Assembly: GCA_036365455.1 (NCBI GenBank) | Contig: JAWQUS010000002.1 | Coordinates: forward strand, 806,001-870,000 | Length of the DNA stretch: 64,000 bases | DNA from: Macrosoma leucophasiata | Taxonomy: Eukaryota > Arthropoda > Insecta > Lepidoptera > Hedylidae | Reading direction: 5' to 3' | Shown: in pieces, positions 11,678 through 22,524 of the stretch | How positions within the stretch are numbered: position 1 is the stretch's first letter | Layout of the letters: every line of letters begins with the position of its first letter | Notes under the pieces: generated by a model | Told to the model about the DNA's origin: nothing | Databases searched by the model: none | Seen by the model: the letters and a program-made list of their open reading frames with translations, nothing else | Program-made: the position numbers and the translations under genes

Positions 11678-11968
11678 TTTTTTTTAATGTAATGGTCGTG
11701 GCAAACACCCATTCAGTTCACATTGATGTTAAGTGATGACTGCAGCCTATAGACACCCACACAAAGACCAAGGTCGAAATGCAGATGCGTTACCACTCCT
11801 GAGGCCTAAGGTTTTATGCCTCTGTGCCGGAAATTGCAGGGCCGTGCATTACCACCTGATCGGAACACGATAGTGTTGAACACTACCATTTAGCGGCAAG
11901 TATATTAGGTGATGCGGTGGTGCCTACGCCCACGAGCTCCGTCACTGGAGCTCTACCAACAGTAAAAA
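11678..11968 (-). repeat. Family A retroposon, full-length reverse copy
   Basis: It reads from the reversed A-tail ('tttttttaatgtaat') through 'cagttcacattgatgttaag', 'ctgcagcctatagacaccc', 'ccggaaattgcagggccg' and 'cggaacacgatagtgttgaa' to the fixed 5' end 'ggagctctaccaacagtaaa'. About 290 bp. It faces the partial forward copy at 11985-12091. Confidence 0.8.
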
Positions 11969-11984
11969 AACAACATAGAACTAG

Positions 11985-12091
11985 AGCATGGCAACGCTTC
12001 TGTATTTTGACCTAAGATTGTTGTGTAGATTGTCTGTAGGCTGCAGTATTCACTTTCTATGTTTGCCACCATCGTTGCATAAAAAAAAATC
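11985..12091 (+). repeat. Family A retroposon, 3' fragment
   Basis: 'cgcttctgtattttgacc ... gtctgtaggctgcagt ... tgtttgccaccatcgttgcataaaaaaaa' is the 3' third of family A with its A-tail. It forms an inverted pair with the copy immediately to its left. Confidence 0.7.
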
Positions 12092-13996
12092 CATTTCTTT
12101 ATTTTAAGAAACGTTTAAAAAGAAATTAACAAAAACAACATGAAGGTTTAAAGATATTAAATACCAAACAATTCGCGCTGCTGTTGCAGTACGAATAGTT
12201 TGTTGTTTGTTAACCTAATTCCTACAACCCTGACTTGAGAGAATGAACAAAGTATCAGCTCTATTGAGCCAGCGATGCGATGCTAACTATTATTAATCTT
12301 CATTAGATCAACACCTGGGCGAGCAGAGGTTTAATTACTCGGCCAATTGTGTTTAATGCCCCAACTTCAAATTGGTTATCGCCGCCAAATCAAACAATGG
12401 CGCCGATTGGGAACTGGTTTACCTAAATTTAAGTGTCTCTACAATTAAATTCAGAATTATGAACCAGAAAGTTATTTTTAAATCGTAAGCTCAGACGTTC
12501 GTGAACCAATTGAGTGTTTTACTTTTGTAAAATTGTAAATAGTACTACGCGAGCAATTGCTGAGAATACTTTTATTTTTTTCTTAATTTACAAAACCACG
12601 ATATACATCATCATATTTTATTAGCGATTTTAAGATTCTTATAGAGGTAGGAACAATGTATTTCGAGCTGTAGTTATCAGAACACAAAAATAGAAACAAT
12701 ATCGACTTTCTTTTTCTATTAACTTGTTTATTGTCTTGACAATTTAGATTTTGGAATTAGATTGCAGAAGCAAGGTCTGTCTGATAAGGTGACTTCGACT
12801 TTTAAAATTCAAATTAGCTGCTCGTTTATGCTGCAGACTCGTGTCATTTATGACAACTTCATCGTTTAGTTCCAACTATTCGTTAGTTTGTATCTACTGT
12901 GTTAAACTAGGTCGTTGTAATTCCATTCGTTAGTTTTTATTCAACTTCGTTTTCTATCTTATTGAAGGTTTATTTACTTAATGAATTTCCAATTTCTTGT
13001 CTATCATCGAGTCTTATTCGATGTTTTTAAAGTAGGATAGAGATATTTCTTGTTATCATATTGAAGAAATATTACTGTTACAGCAATATGTTTAATTGGT
13101 TCGTATAGTTTCAGAAGTAGTTGCTTCGATTAGCGAGATCGATAGGTTGTTATAGTATCGAAATTGATTTCAAGGCTCTTTGGGTTAGTGAATCAATTCT
13201 CATCAATCATATATCTATTGTCTATCGTCGCTCTCCTTTCTATGAGTAGATAGTTAGACTTCTATCTCTAATTTATAATGCATGTCAAATGTGTTCATAA
13301 ATAAACTATAACGTTGTCTACGATGTGAAGCTAAGTGCTATATTGTTTCCTGCGACCTGTGGTTCGAGTCGTCGGTAACTGTAATGTCTGACAATTGTCA
13401 GCCGCAACGCTTGTGACAATTCTACTGCACAGAATAACGCATTCGAATTAAAACAATCTACATTCTTGGCATTCAACAATTTACAAATCACAACTGTAAC
13501 ATGTCACATACAGCCAGTAACTCATACGTTGGTGCTACAAATAAATGCATCGGCCAATATTTGATCATAATCAGCATTGGCCCGTGTTTACACTAACCAA
13601 TCAAACACATTACTGTAAAGGCTACGTCATCGCACCATCATTACGATCGACATCAGCACAGTATTTCGATGGTGTGGTCTTTTACTCACATGGAACATGC
13701 ACTTCACACTGGTATCATTGCGTTATTTCTGAACTAGCGACCAAAAGTGTGAGCGGTATATGCTTTTGCTCCCTATTCAAACATTTGTAAACTTACTCTG
13801 GTTTTATTGGTTCTCGATCCTTGAATTTCTAATCACGAAATCCATTTTCATGATTCCGGAGCACTGTGTTTTATAAATGCGTTTTCTGTTATCATCGCTT
13901 TTACATTTTCTAAATGCAATCATTGAGTTGGAATTTATAAGGCTCGGTGCTCCAGATTCTGATGTGCTGTTAGTGATGTGTGATCCATGTTCGCAG
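12092..13996. other. ps: Upstream intron of pasilla (no element recognised)
   Basis: This is AT-rich sequence leading into the acceptor of the KH1a exon. No additional exon encoding the pasilla N-terminus is recognisable. The 81-codon frame at 13545-13790 has no domain. The last bases before the exon ('gatccatgttcgcag') provide only a short pyrimidine tract. Confidence 0.5.
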
Positions 13997-14143
13997 CAGT
14001 GGAGCCCACGTACCACTTCAAGGTGCTGGTGCCGTCGATGGTGGCGGGCGCTATCATCGGCAAGGGGGGCGAGACCATTGCCCAGTTGCAAAAAGACACG
14101 GGCGCCAGGGTCAAGATGTCCAAATCGCACGACTTCTATCCAG
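13997..14143 (+). CDS. ps: pasilla/NOVA coding exon: first half of KH1
   Basis: The translated exon reads [20 protein letters not shown] and continues through GKGGET to SKSHDFYPG. That is the beta1-alpha1-GXXG-alpha2-beta2 part of a type I KH RNA-binding domain, and it closely resembles Drosophila Pasilla and vertebrate NOVA KH1. The GKGG loop that grips YCAY RNA is intact. The 3' border is a strong donor (CCAG|gtaagc at 14143/14144). The 5' border is a CAGCAG tandem acceptor, so the exon starts at 13997 or 14000; both keep frame. Using 13997 the exon is 147 nt with phase 1 at both ends. An ATG at 13987 lies before the acceptor and I do not take it as the start. The gene product is a nuclear regulator of alternative splicing. 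The coding part upstream is outside the window or unrecognised. Confidence 0.95.
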
Positions 14144-15237
14144 GTAAGCTATTTTTTTTTCCGCGATTTTGTCTGCGTGGATTTTTTTTTTTTTATTGAA
14201 ATTGTGTGTTATATACTAAAGCTATTCAGAATTGGAATTAAATATATGTATACTATAACAGAGAACTGATTTAGCCAAATCCAAACTAGGTTTATCGTTT
14301 GTTTGTCCTATTAACTTATCAGATAATTGTCCTACAAACATCCAAACTCGGTTTTTAGTCATCATCATGATTCACTTTTACTGTGGAACCTACTCTAAAA
14401 TTCCTACTACAGATTACAGCAGCTCCAGAGCTAGCATATCTTGAGAGCATATTGAGACCTCTAGCTAGTAAGTAACTAAATAATGTCTATAGGGCGCAAT
14501 AATTTCTTACCATCAATATGAACTTGTCAATTTCAAAACACAAAACAGTAGCACTACTACACAGGCCTATCTTTGCTACTTGGTGGAAAGCATCCCTTTT
14601 CACTTGAGAATCCAAGATGTTGGTATATCTCTTAGGTAGTCTCTCATCAATGTGTGGATCCGCCTAAGCCTAAGCTAAGTAGTGACGAACAAAAGGCGTC
14701 GGACCGCGATTCAATCCCGACGCAACTGGGTCAATGCTTTACTTTTCTGAAATATTACAGCGGCATGGAAATACCTCCGGGAGCCGAATATTCCTTTGTT
14801 GTCGTTTAATGAGAAAATGCTCAGAGTACATTAATGGACACTATCTTTTTAATAAGCGAAATGTCAACGCTTCATTCTTCGCCGTTTAATGAAGGAAAGA
14901 ACGGGTGAATAAAACCAACTTCACCCTTAAAGTGTACATGAATATACATCATACACATTTGCCTAATTTGAGTCCCATTTAATAGGAAATTACTTTATAA
15001 GTATTGACATTAATTGTACATATTTATAAACTACATACAATATTTCCACTGGGAATCTTCTTAGTTGAGCACCCGCATTGTCACTTGCTGATTGACACGA
15101 AGATCAGCACGTAGTCCAGACAACAGTCGGCAAAGTCCCCGCTGAGAGAGGACTATTATATTCAGATCTCCAAGGTTATGTGGCCAATACACCGTCTAGC
15201 TTCGCTACTGGAGCACAGTTATCAAGGTTTACTAAAT
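14144..15237. other. Intronic stretch without recognised element
   Basis: T-runs follow the donor site (14151-14195). The remainder shows no coding or repeat signature. 'gcgtcggaccgcgattcaatcccgacgcaactgggtcaa' near 14696-14734 looks like a worn SINE head but is too short to assign. Confidence 0.35.
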
Positions 15238-15605
15238 ACTAGCTGACCCGGCAAACTTAGTATTGCCTCACAATGAAATAATGTGTCAAAGGTTTGATAG
15301 ATACGGATTATTTGTACAGGAAAATGAAATTAAATGTAGAGATTCCCGTGGGAATGAGTGATTTTCGCCCAGTAAAAAGTAAATGTTGGCTAGGATTAGT
15401 ATCTATACACCACAAAAAGTTTCATTCGAATCCGTCCAGTATCTTCGGAGATTAGCCTGGACAAAGGGACAAACAGACAGACAAAAAAATTAAAAATCAT
15501 TGAAAAGTGTTCTAATACTATTTTAACATCGCCCACAATTGGTTTTTCGTAAATATATACAATGTACAGACACGCGGATTTTACTGTTTTATTATATGTA
15601 TAGAT
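15238..15605 (+). repeat. RTE-like LINE 3' tail
   Basis: It begins 'ctagctgacccggcaaactt' and runs to 'aagtttcattcgaatccgtcc...ggacaaagggacaaacagacagacaaaaa', the usual 3' region of RTE-like LINEs in Lepidoptera. No coding remains. Confidence 0.55.
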
Positions 15606-16156
15606 CTAAGATTGTTTATTTGCGAATCTCTGTGAATATATCTAAGAAAGCTTGATGGTGTTTAAAGTTCCTGAATCAGGTTACCTATCAGACTAGGAAC
15701 CTATCAGAGAACCATCCCTAGTTCTTCAGCATTTTGATTCCATGGGTGCGGTTTTTTTGACAGTGAAGATAAAAATTCATCGTTTTGATACACACATGTC
15801 CCTATTGTCATCTTTATTTTTGCTTCTGATGTTGTATAAACCAAACAATAGACATTTTCTCTATATGTTTAGCGATTGTTAAGTAAATGTGATAATGACG
15901 AACCGCGTATTTACACATAAATTATATTGAACACTAAATTCAAAAGCATCAATTGCGTAAAAGACGCGACGAGACAGTAAATTCGCAATAAAACCCGCAA
16001 TACGCCGGGATAAATAAAGAGAAGGGTTCGCTCAAGAATTTGGGTACGGAAGTGTCTGATATAAAATTTTATGTTGCGAACCGGTGAGCGTTTACTTACG
16101 ACAACCTGCCAGCGGTGACATTTATCAGCCACCTTATCCTCTGGATAATGAGGGGC

Positions 16157-16431
16157 AGATGGGAAACACTTCACGACGGATTGTCGGTATCTCGGCTACG
16201 GATGAAAATGAAAAGTCTGTTTTTTTCCTAAGTGAAACATAGAGCTTTGGTTGGTTAGTAGCCGTAGGAAACCTTTCGGACCAAGATATACTTCGTAGGA
16301 TTCTTACGTGAAAGGATTCCTGTGCGAGTATTAATAAATTTGTAGCAAAATAAATCTACTTTACGTTTTATAAACGCGAAAATGGAAAACACTTCACGAT
16401 AGTCGGTATCTCGCCAAGGGATGTGAATGTT
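16157..16431. repeat. Short spaced direct repeat
   Basis: 'aacacttcacga..gtcggtatctcg' occurs at about 16157-16205 and again at 16383-16431 with matching flanks, in the same orientation and about 226 bp apart. Origin unknown. Confidence 0.55.
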
Positions 16432-17150
16432 ACATTGATATTCCACTTGAATTTTTAATTATTTTCGACAAACAGTGACTATCGTACACGACACGACACT
16501 GAGCACCCGGAGATCGGAAGGCTTACATATGGATCATCATGTTCCAAAAAGGACAGAGTGATCCATGACGATGCGTCCTTATCTGTCACTCTTATAAACT
16601 TTGTACATGAGAGTTAAGAACTTAAAAGGGAGTGTTTATCACACGTGGAGCAGTTCGGGCGCTCCTGCTCATATAACCGGTTGTTTGGGCAGGATATGGC
16701 CGACGAAACATCGCCATTACACTGCCACTTATAATTATGAATGGTTTATACCTTAACTTTCCGGAAGAAATGGCTTTAACGATAGTGCAAACCATGTTAC
16801 TGTCTTACAATTCGATTCCGTATATAACGCGTACAGATAGACAAACAAAAGTATGTTTGCATCCCTGATCTCTCCACAAAATTCGTTCGACAACAGAATG
16901 TCGCATTCGTCCGCGCTTACGTCACGATTTTTTTTTGTTTCAAGCCCAGGTGTGTCAAGGTCCGATAATTTACACATTCATTTTGCTAGTTAGATCGTAC
17001 GCGTTTTTTTTCTCTATCGCAACTTCTAAGGAGGTCTTAATGGAATGATATCATCGCGTTTATGTTTGACCCGCTTTTTGGTTTATCTGATGGAAGTGCT
17101 TTGGTGGCTTCGTTATTTTAGGACATTGTTGACATAGATCTAGGTCCACT

Positions 17151-17379
17151 CAGGTATTTATTTATTTATTTATTTATTTAAATTTTATGCACACAAAAGG
17201 TACATAAGGTGGACTTAATGCTACAAGGCATTATCAACCAGCCAACCTTTGGGTTGAGTTGAAAACGTAAGATAGGTGCTGATAAAAAGAAATGTAGTAA
17301 TACGAAACTACATTTGATATATTTATACATACAGCGTGCTATAAATATAAGAATATAGCAATCATACAAAACAGGTATT
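17151..17379 (-). mobile_element. Short LINE-tail insertion with 8-bp target duplication
   Basis: The insert 17159-17371 starts with (ATTT)n and contains 'ggcattatcaaccagccaac' and 'ctttgggttgagttgaaaac', in the style of the reverse LINE tail at 23649-23830. CAGGTATT flanks both sides (17151-17158 and 17372-17379), consistent with target-primed integration into the older tandem repeat. Confidence 0.65.
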
Positions 17380-17705
17380 CCTGAGACGTATTGACTATTT
17401 TGGACAATACGCTTGATAGAACTGACTTGGCGACGTCGTTATTTTAGGACACTGCTGACTTAGATCTAGGTCTTCTTAGGTATATTCCTAAGACGTATTA
17501 TTTGGACAGTTGGAGAACTGCTGCGGCGACTTCGTTATTATTTTAGGACATTAATTACTTTGACCTATGCTCATCTGAGATACTCCTAACTTCTACATTT
17601 TATATTGGCCTTTTTGGGCAATGGGCTTCATAGAACCACCTCGATGATTTATTTTGGGACATACTACCTGATCCTAGGTACTGCTAACTAGTGTTGCCCA
17701 AAATC

Positions 17706-17880
17706 GGTCTTGGTCTTGCAGTCTTGGTCTTGTTCTTGCATTTTTGCAAGACCAAGACCAAGAGCAAGACTGCCTAATTTTAGCAAGACCAAGAACAAGA
17801 CTGACGGTGCAAGATTTGAGCAAGACCACACTGGCAGTGTGGTCTTGCTCATTCTTGCAAAAATGCAAGAACAAGACCAG
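17706..17880. repeat. CAAGACC/GGTCTTG foldback cluster
   Basis: It is built almost entirely from GGTCTTG and its complement CAAGACC. A near-perfect hairpin lies at about 17717-17772 (loop TTTTT). A 13-bp perfect stem with a 3-nt loop lies at about 17820-17848 (gcaagaccacact-ggc-agtgtggtcttgc). A third small hairpin is centred on 'ttgcaaaaatgcaa' at about 17861. Non-coding; element class not recognised. Confidence 0.7.
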
Positions 17881-18090
17881 ACATTAACAAATAACGAGCT
17901 TTATGGACAATTATATTGATAGAACTGCTACGGCGACTTTTTTTAAGACACGAATGACTTTTACTTAATATCACTTCGGTACCATCTCATTGGCATTTTT
18001 GGCCAATTGGTTCAAGAATACTGCCTCGGTAACTTTGTTATTTTAGGACGCATCTGATTAAGACCCCAATAGGGTTCTTAATAGGAAAAT

Positions 18091-18750
18091 AAATAGTTCC
18101 AATCGTACTCGTATATCTAGTGTGTTGTTTGTACCTGCCAAGACTGACCAAGTCTTTGGGATTGGCATGCATGTGTGAAGAGAGTGAAGAATGTAGAACA
18201 GTCTCGGAAAGTGCGTAAGGACCGAGATATTTGGCACTCCATGCTCTCTACTTAAGCTAACCTCTTATTGAGTTAGGTTGGCGACCGGGATTTGGCGTTA
18301 TACTCAGTGGCATTTAAGTATTGCGCGCACTGTACGTCTGTGCACTTCACTATAGAGGTCAGCTCGCGAACTATGCCACGCGATCATGGGACTAAGGCTG
18401 GGTTGTGTGGTCATCTTACTTCTATCTTAAACAAATTTGTTATAGTACCGGTTAGGTAAAAAAATGCGTTGCACCATCTGAAAATTGTTTAAGGACGTCA
18501 TAACTTTAACTGGCAACCGTGGGCCGAGCTGCGCTGGTTAATGTTAAAGTTAACCTCAAAACTATCAGATGATAAGGGAATCTGTCAACCCTGATAGCTT
18601 TACCTGTGCCAAAATATACGTTGGTCCGGCGCATTTGGCAGACACTGCTAAAATAAATGTTACTGTTATTGTTAAATTTGGCTAAAAACATAACTAACGA
18701 ATGTTTTGGTGTAAGTACCTGAAAATCGTTCCTAGCGAATGATGGGGTTT
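18091..18750. other. Intronic stretch without recognised element
   Basis: No coding or repeat signature identified. Confidence 0.35.
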
Positions 18751-18751
18751 T

Positions 18752-19022
18752 GTTTTAATGTGGAAGTTAAACAAGCATGCAGTTCACATTGAGGTTGAAG
18801 TGATGATTGCAGCCTATAGACCAAGACAAAGACCCAGGTCAAAATGTAGATTCGTTACCTGAGGTGTTATGCCTCTGTGCCGGTAATTACAGGGCCGTAC
18901 ATTACCACCTAACCGGAACACGATAGTGCCGAACACTACCATTTAGCGGCAAGTATATTAGATAATGCGGTGGTACCTACGCCCGCGAGCTCTGTCACTA
19001 GATCTCTACCACCAGTGGAGAC
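18752..19022 (-). repeat. Family A retroposon, reverse copy
   Basis: Matches family A along its length ('caagcatgcagttcacattg', 'gcctctgtgccggtaattac', 'cggaacacgatagtgccgaa', 'atctctaccaccagtgg'). A short internal deletion removes part of the 'cactcctgaggcct' block. Confidence 0.8.
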
Positions 19023-20264
19023 CATATTTTGCTCTACCACCAGTTTGACATATTTTGCATTTATAGGCATGCCCTTTCGGAGAAAACACACAAGTTACGC
19101 TATATATAATAGAACATGTTCACATCTGTTACAAAAAACACTAACAATGGCGTAGCGATCCATCAAGCGATATTAATTTCTGCGTCCACATTTCCTGCGA
19201 CGCGAGGATGTATAAATTTGGGTTATCGCCCAACAGGATAGCTATCTATCTATCTATGTGCCAGGGAAAAGACCTCTCGCACGCACCGCCACCTTATCCG
19301 GTTGTAATAAAAGCTATATTCGATCGTTTTTGTGTAAGCGACCAGTAATTTGATTATACGTGCAGTTTGGCAATAGCGTCCACGTTTTAAATGCTCGTTT
19401 TATTTTTATCTTCTATGCAGATGATGAATGTATGGCGCGCCACATGTTGATTGTATTGGTAAAAAACTATTACGATGACAAAACGTTCGTATTTTGTTTC
19501 GTAAATATCCAGGACGCTGAGCAAAACATCTATGTTTAAATAGAATTTAACGTCAATGAAGAAAAATGAAATAACAAATTTCATTTTAAGAGCTTTAGTG
19601 TAGAATGGATAGGGATGGTTAAAGTCTTAAGTACCCCAAAATGTGACAATTCTTACTTAGCGTTTAGTGTTTTCCTAAATAAAACTTGATATGGCTGATT
19701 CAAGGCCCTGCCCATTGCCAAATATAATATTTGGAAACAGTAGAAATCGTCAAAAACTTGCAACACAAAGATGTATTTTTTTATAAAAGAATGGTCACCT
19801 AATTTTTTTCATATTATGCTGTCGAATTTTGCAGCATCCAATTTCGATCAATTGTAATAGAAAATGATGTTTCCAAGATACTGTCTATAAGCTCACAGCT
19901 TTACTTTAGCCCTATTTCACTCTGGGGAGAACTCCTCTATTAACAAAATGACACTGTAGATATTTAATACAACATTGATATAAAACAAACTACAAAGAAA
20001 ACGGAGACGGTTACTTGTAAAACGTTTCCACTGTTCGAACAATCACTTGGGAATATAGTTCAAAACATTTAAACATTCTTATACTCTTAAGTTGAAGATG
20101 ACAGTGAGTCGTCAAGAAATAAGTCCCTCGTCCGTCGTCCCCAAACAATGGAAACGTAAACTTCATGGAAAGAGAACAACTAGGTTATTCTGAAAGAAAA
20201 AAACTCACTTCAACTAAGTGAGAATGTTTCTCGGTCCCGCCTTATCGTATGGCATTTGCATGCG
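19023..20264. other. Intronic stretch without recognised element
   Basis: Only a short (TATC)n run (about 19241-19256) stands out. No exon or element is recognised. Confidence 0.35.
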
Positions 20265-20414
20265 CTAAAGTAGGTACGAACTCACCTCACTCAGTTGCAG
20301 TGAGTTTTGTGTTAGGCTGCCAATTGGACGACAGCGGATGGCGGAGCGGAGCGACGGTGGCATGCGCGACTTGTTAAAAAAGGCGATAATCTGATTCTTT
20401 CTAAGATCTATCCC

Positions 20415-20712
20415 TTTCATCGTCATCATCATAATTTCAGTCGAATGACGTCCTCCAAAGAAACTCACAACGAACACTCCTGAGCTGCCTTTATCCAGCA
20501 ATTGCCCGCGGTATTCACTAGGTCGTCGGTCAATCCAGTGGCGGACAGTCATCGGTTCTTCGAACTATTGACCCTTCCCAGTGCCACTTGAATGTCACTA
20601 TTCGAGGCTATGTCGTATTGTCGCCTCATTTCTGACGCGATCTCGCAGGGGAATTCCGAGCATAGCTCATTCCATTATTCTCTGCGTTTCCTTGAACTTT
20701 TGTGATTCATAG
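20415..20712 (-). pseudogene. RTE-like LINE ORF, C-terminal fragment
   Basis: The reverse strand reads ...KFKETQRIME*AMLGIPLRDRVRNEATIR..., followed by decayed sequence around 'TGRWTRR..'-like positions. This is the C-terminal tail found after the reverse transcriptase in RTE-like LINEs of Lepidoptera. An in-frame TGA and frameshifts disable it. It ends at lower coordinates in a 'catcatcatcataatttcag...gacgtcc' 3' UTR block (20418-20456). It is 5'-truncated immediately beside the tRNA-like element that begins at 20715. Confidence 0.6.
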
Positions 20713-20714
20713 TG

Positions 20715-21228
20715 AACGACCATGTTTCAAAGAAAAATGGAAAGAAAAATTTGACTTCAGGCGAGACTCGAACTCGCGGCCTACTGGGAATCTAGTCCAG
20801 CCGCTCTTCCAATTGAGCTACTGAAGTCCTACCCGATTTGTCAAATCTTTCCTTCACATTTATTGCATTGCTTTATGGTAGCAGCAGCGATGCAAGCGAT
20901 GCATACCAACCATGCAAGTTAGGCAACCGATATAATAGACTTTGCAGTTTATTGAATATCGTAAAGAAGTCGCTTTTACCCTTAATAATTGTTTTATATT
21001 ATACCTGCTGCTGCTACCATAAATCAATGCAATAAATGTGAAGGAAAGATTTGACAAATCGGGCAGGACTACAGTAGCTCAATTGGAAGAGCGGCTGGAC
21101 TAGATTCCCAGTAGGCCGCGAGTTCGAGTCTCGCCTGAAGTCAAATTTTTCTTTCCATTTTTCTTTAAAATAAAATATATTTCACAAGCATGTGTTAATG
21201 AGAAATAATATAAAACGACCATGTTTCA
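20715..21228. mobile_element. tRNA-like inverted-pair element with 15-bp target duplication
   Basis: The element (20730-21213) carries a minus-strand tRNA-like sequence (about 20753-20828) and a plus-strand one (about 21067-21143), each with about 110-180 bp of its own upstream unit sequence facing inward. The arms run through 'gcaatgcaataaatgtgaag' and 'ctgctgctgctaccat', with about 117 bp of unpaired spacer. Plus tRNA-like: acceptor arm ACTACAG/CTGAAGT (one mismatch), D arm GCTC/GAGC, T arm GCGAG/CTCGC with TTCGAGT loop, followed by ATTTTT. AACGACCATGTTTCA occurs at 20715-20729 and again at 21214-21228, a 15-bp duplication typical of LINE-type integration. Confidence 0.8.
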
Positions 21229-21626
21229 GTTCAACACTGGCTAAACATATAGGTCAAAGACCTTCGTCTTGGGACGCTGCGGAAAATTGGAAGAGAAGAT
21301 GTATCTTAGCCTCCCGAATGCTTGAATATTGTCTTAATCTGTGTCGCCACCCGCTGTCGTCCAGTTTACGGCCTTACAGAATAGTTAAGCGGAACTCGCC
21401 GCGGGCGCGAGTTTACAAAGTCCGTATATACCTAAGTGGGCGTAGGCTTGTCACGTCTGTCACTGTCCAGCACAATGCCTTTCTAAGTACACCCTCACTC
21501 GACGACCCACGAAAGATTAATATAGGTATATTAAAAGCTATATGTGCCTCGCTGATTCACCCGAGCTTTGAAATTGTCACCTGGCTTAAGTCGTATTATC
21601 GCAGTGCCCGAACGCACGTCCACTGA
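21192..21626 (+). other. Unrecognised 144-codon open frame
   Basis: This is the longest open frame in the window not explained by a transposon. The product would be basic (many Arg/Lys/Ser). It has no signal peptide, membrane segment, zinc-binding pattern or family motif that I recognise. Its start lies inside the tail of the tRNA-like element, which argues against an old conserved gene. Probably a chance frame; recorded only for completeness. Confidence 0.12.
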
Positions 21627-21699
21627 TTTTATGCACAGCCAATGCTCCTAGGGATTATAGCTTCATGTTATTTATATAATATCCGAGGATATTACCTAA

Positions 21700-21868
21700 T
21701 CCACCCTAATATGAATGTGATGTCCGTCTGTTACGCTTTCGGACCAAATAACTGAGTCAATTTTAAATTTTACAGACATAATTTGAGTCCCGAGAAAGGA
21801 AATAGGTTACTTTTTTTGCAGTACCGAAGATCACGCGGATGAAGTCGCGGGAAACAACTAGTAATAAA
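21700..21868 (+). repeat. RTE-like LINE 3' tail
   Basis: 'ccaccctaatatgaatgtgatgtccgtctgttacgctttc ... cacgcggatgaagtcgcgggaaacaactagtaat' is the end of the lepidopteran '...gaagtcgcgggcaacagctagt' tail in forward orientation. Confidence 0.65.
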
Positions 21869-21934
21869 TAAAAAATTGTCACTCTAATTAAACTCAACAA
21901 TGAACAGTTTAGGCACCTTTTTAGAATTCAATTC

Positions 21935-22120
21935 CCTGCCCTCCTGGCCCTGTAAATTCCGGCAAAGAGCCATAACACCATAGGCCTCAGGAGTGGTAAC
22001 GCATCTGCATTTTGACCTTGGTCTTCGTGTAGGTGTCTGTAGGCTGCAATCATCACTTAACATCAATGTGAACTGCAAGCTTGTTTGCCACTTCCATTTC
22101 ATAAAAATAAAAAAAAACAT
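21935..22120 (+). repeat. Family A retroposon, 5'-truncated forward copy
   Basis: It begins within 'ggccctgtaaattccggc' and ends 'gcttgtttgccacttccatttcataaaaataaaaaaaa'. The 5' third is missing. Confidence 0.8.
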
Positions 22121-22524
22121 CGAAAATTACACTGGCTACCAGTACAACAAACCCTTGCTGTATTCGCAGTGCCCCGGCTACTGCGAATATCATCTACGCG
22201 AACCAATTACTAAACTTGTTTGATTAATATGAGAGACTGAAGAACTTCCTACGATAAGTAATTTGTTCAAACCAACATCATGTGTATATCTATAGAAAAA
22301 CCCCATTACAGCAAGACGAAGAATCTTTGGATAATTCTTTCTTTTAAAAATTATAAGAAAACAAGGAAAACGTGCCCCAAATTACATGCTCATGTATATG
22401 TAAAAAAGCGGTCGTCATTTGTTTAGGGGAAGTTTATTCGCGACAGAGTAATATATTACCCACGTAATATACATTGGAGAGCAAGTTAGATTAGTGGAAA
22501 CGGTAATTTCGTTTGATGTAATGT

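Larger units (their letters stand above)
17085..18090. repeat. Decayed ~100-bp tandem repeat array
   Basis: Units with the order 'tttggacaat.cgcttgatagaactgc..cggcgacttcgttattttaggacactgctgacttagatctaggt' recur at about 17095-17150, 17380-17483, 17484-17581, 17582-17690, 17895-17983 and 17984-18075. They are strongly diverged, so the array is old. Two younger insertions interrupt it: a LINE-tail-like piece at 17159-17371 and a foldback at 17706-17880. Confidence 0.65.

Noticed and set aside
13987..13989. ATG just before the KH1a exon as translation start
   Set aside because: It lies within the acceptor region and the protein family has coding sequence upstream of KH1. An alternative start is possible but unsupported.
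13877..14269. Frames overlapping the KH1a exon on both strands
   Set aside because: They are shadows of the real exon, whose frame matches the NOVA/Pasilla KH1 sequence and has splice sites at the right places.
21192..21626. 144-codon open frame as a new gene
   Set aside because: No motif or splice context, and its start overlaps the end of a mobile element. Length alone is not evidence in 64 kb.
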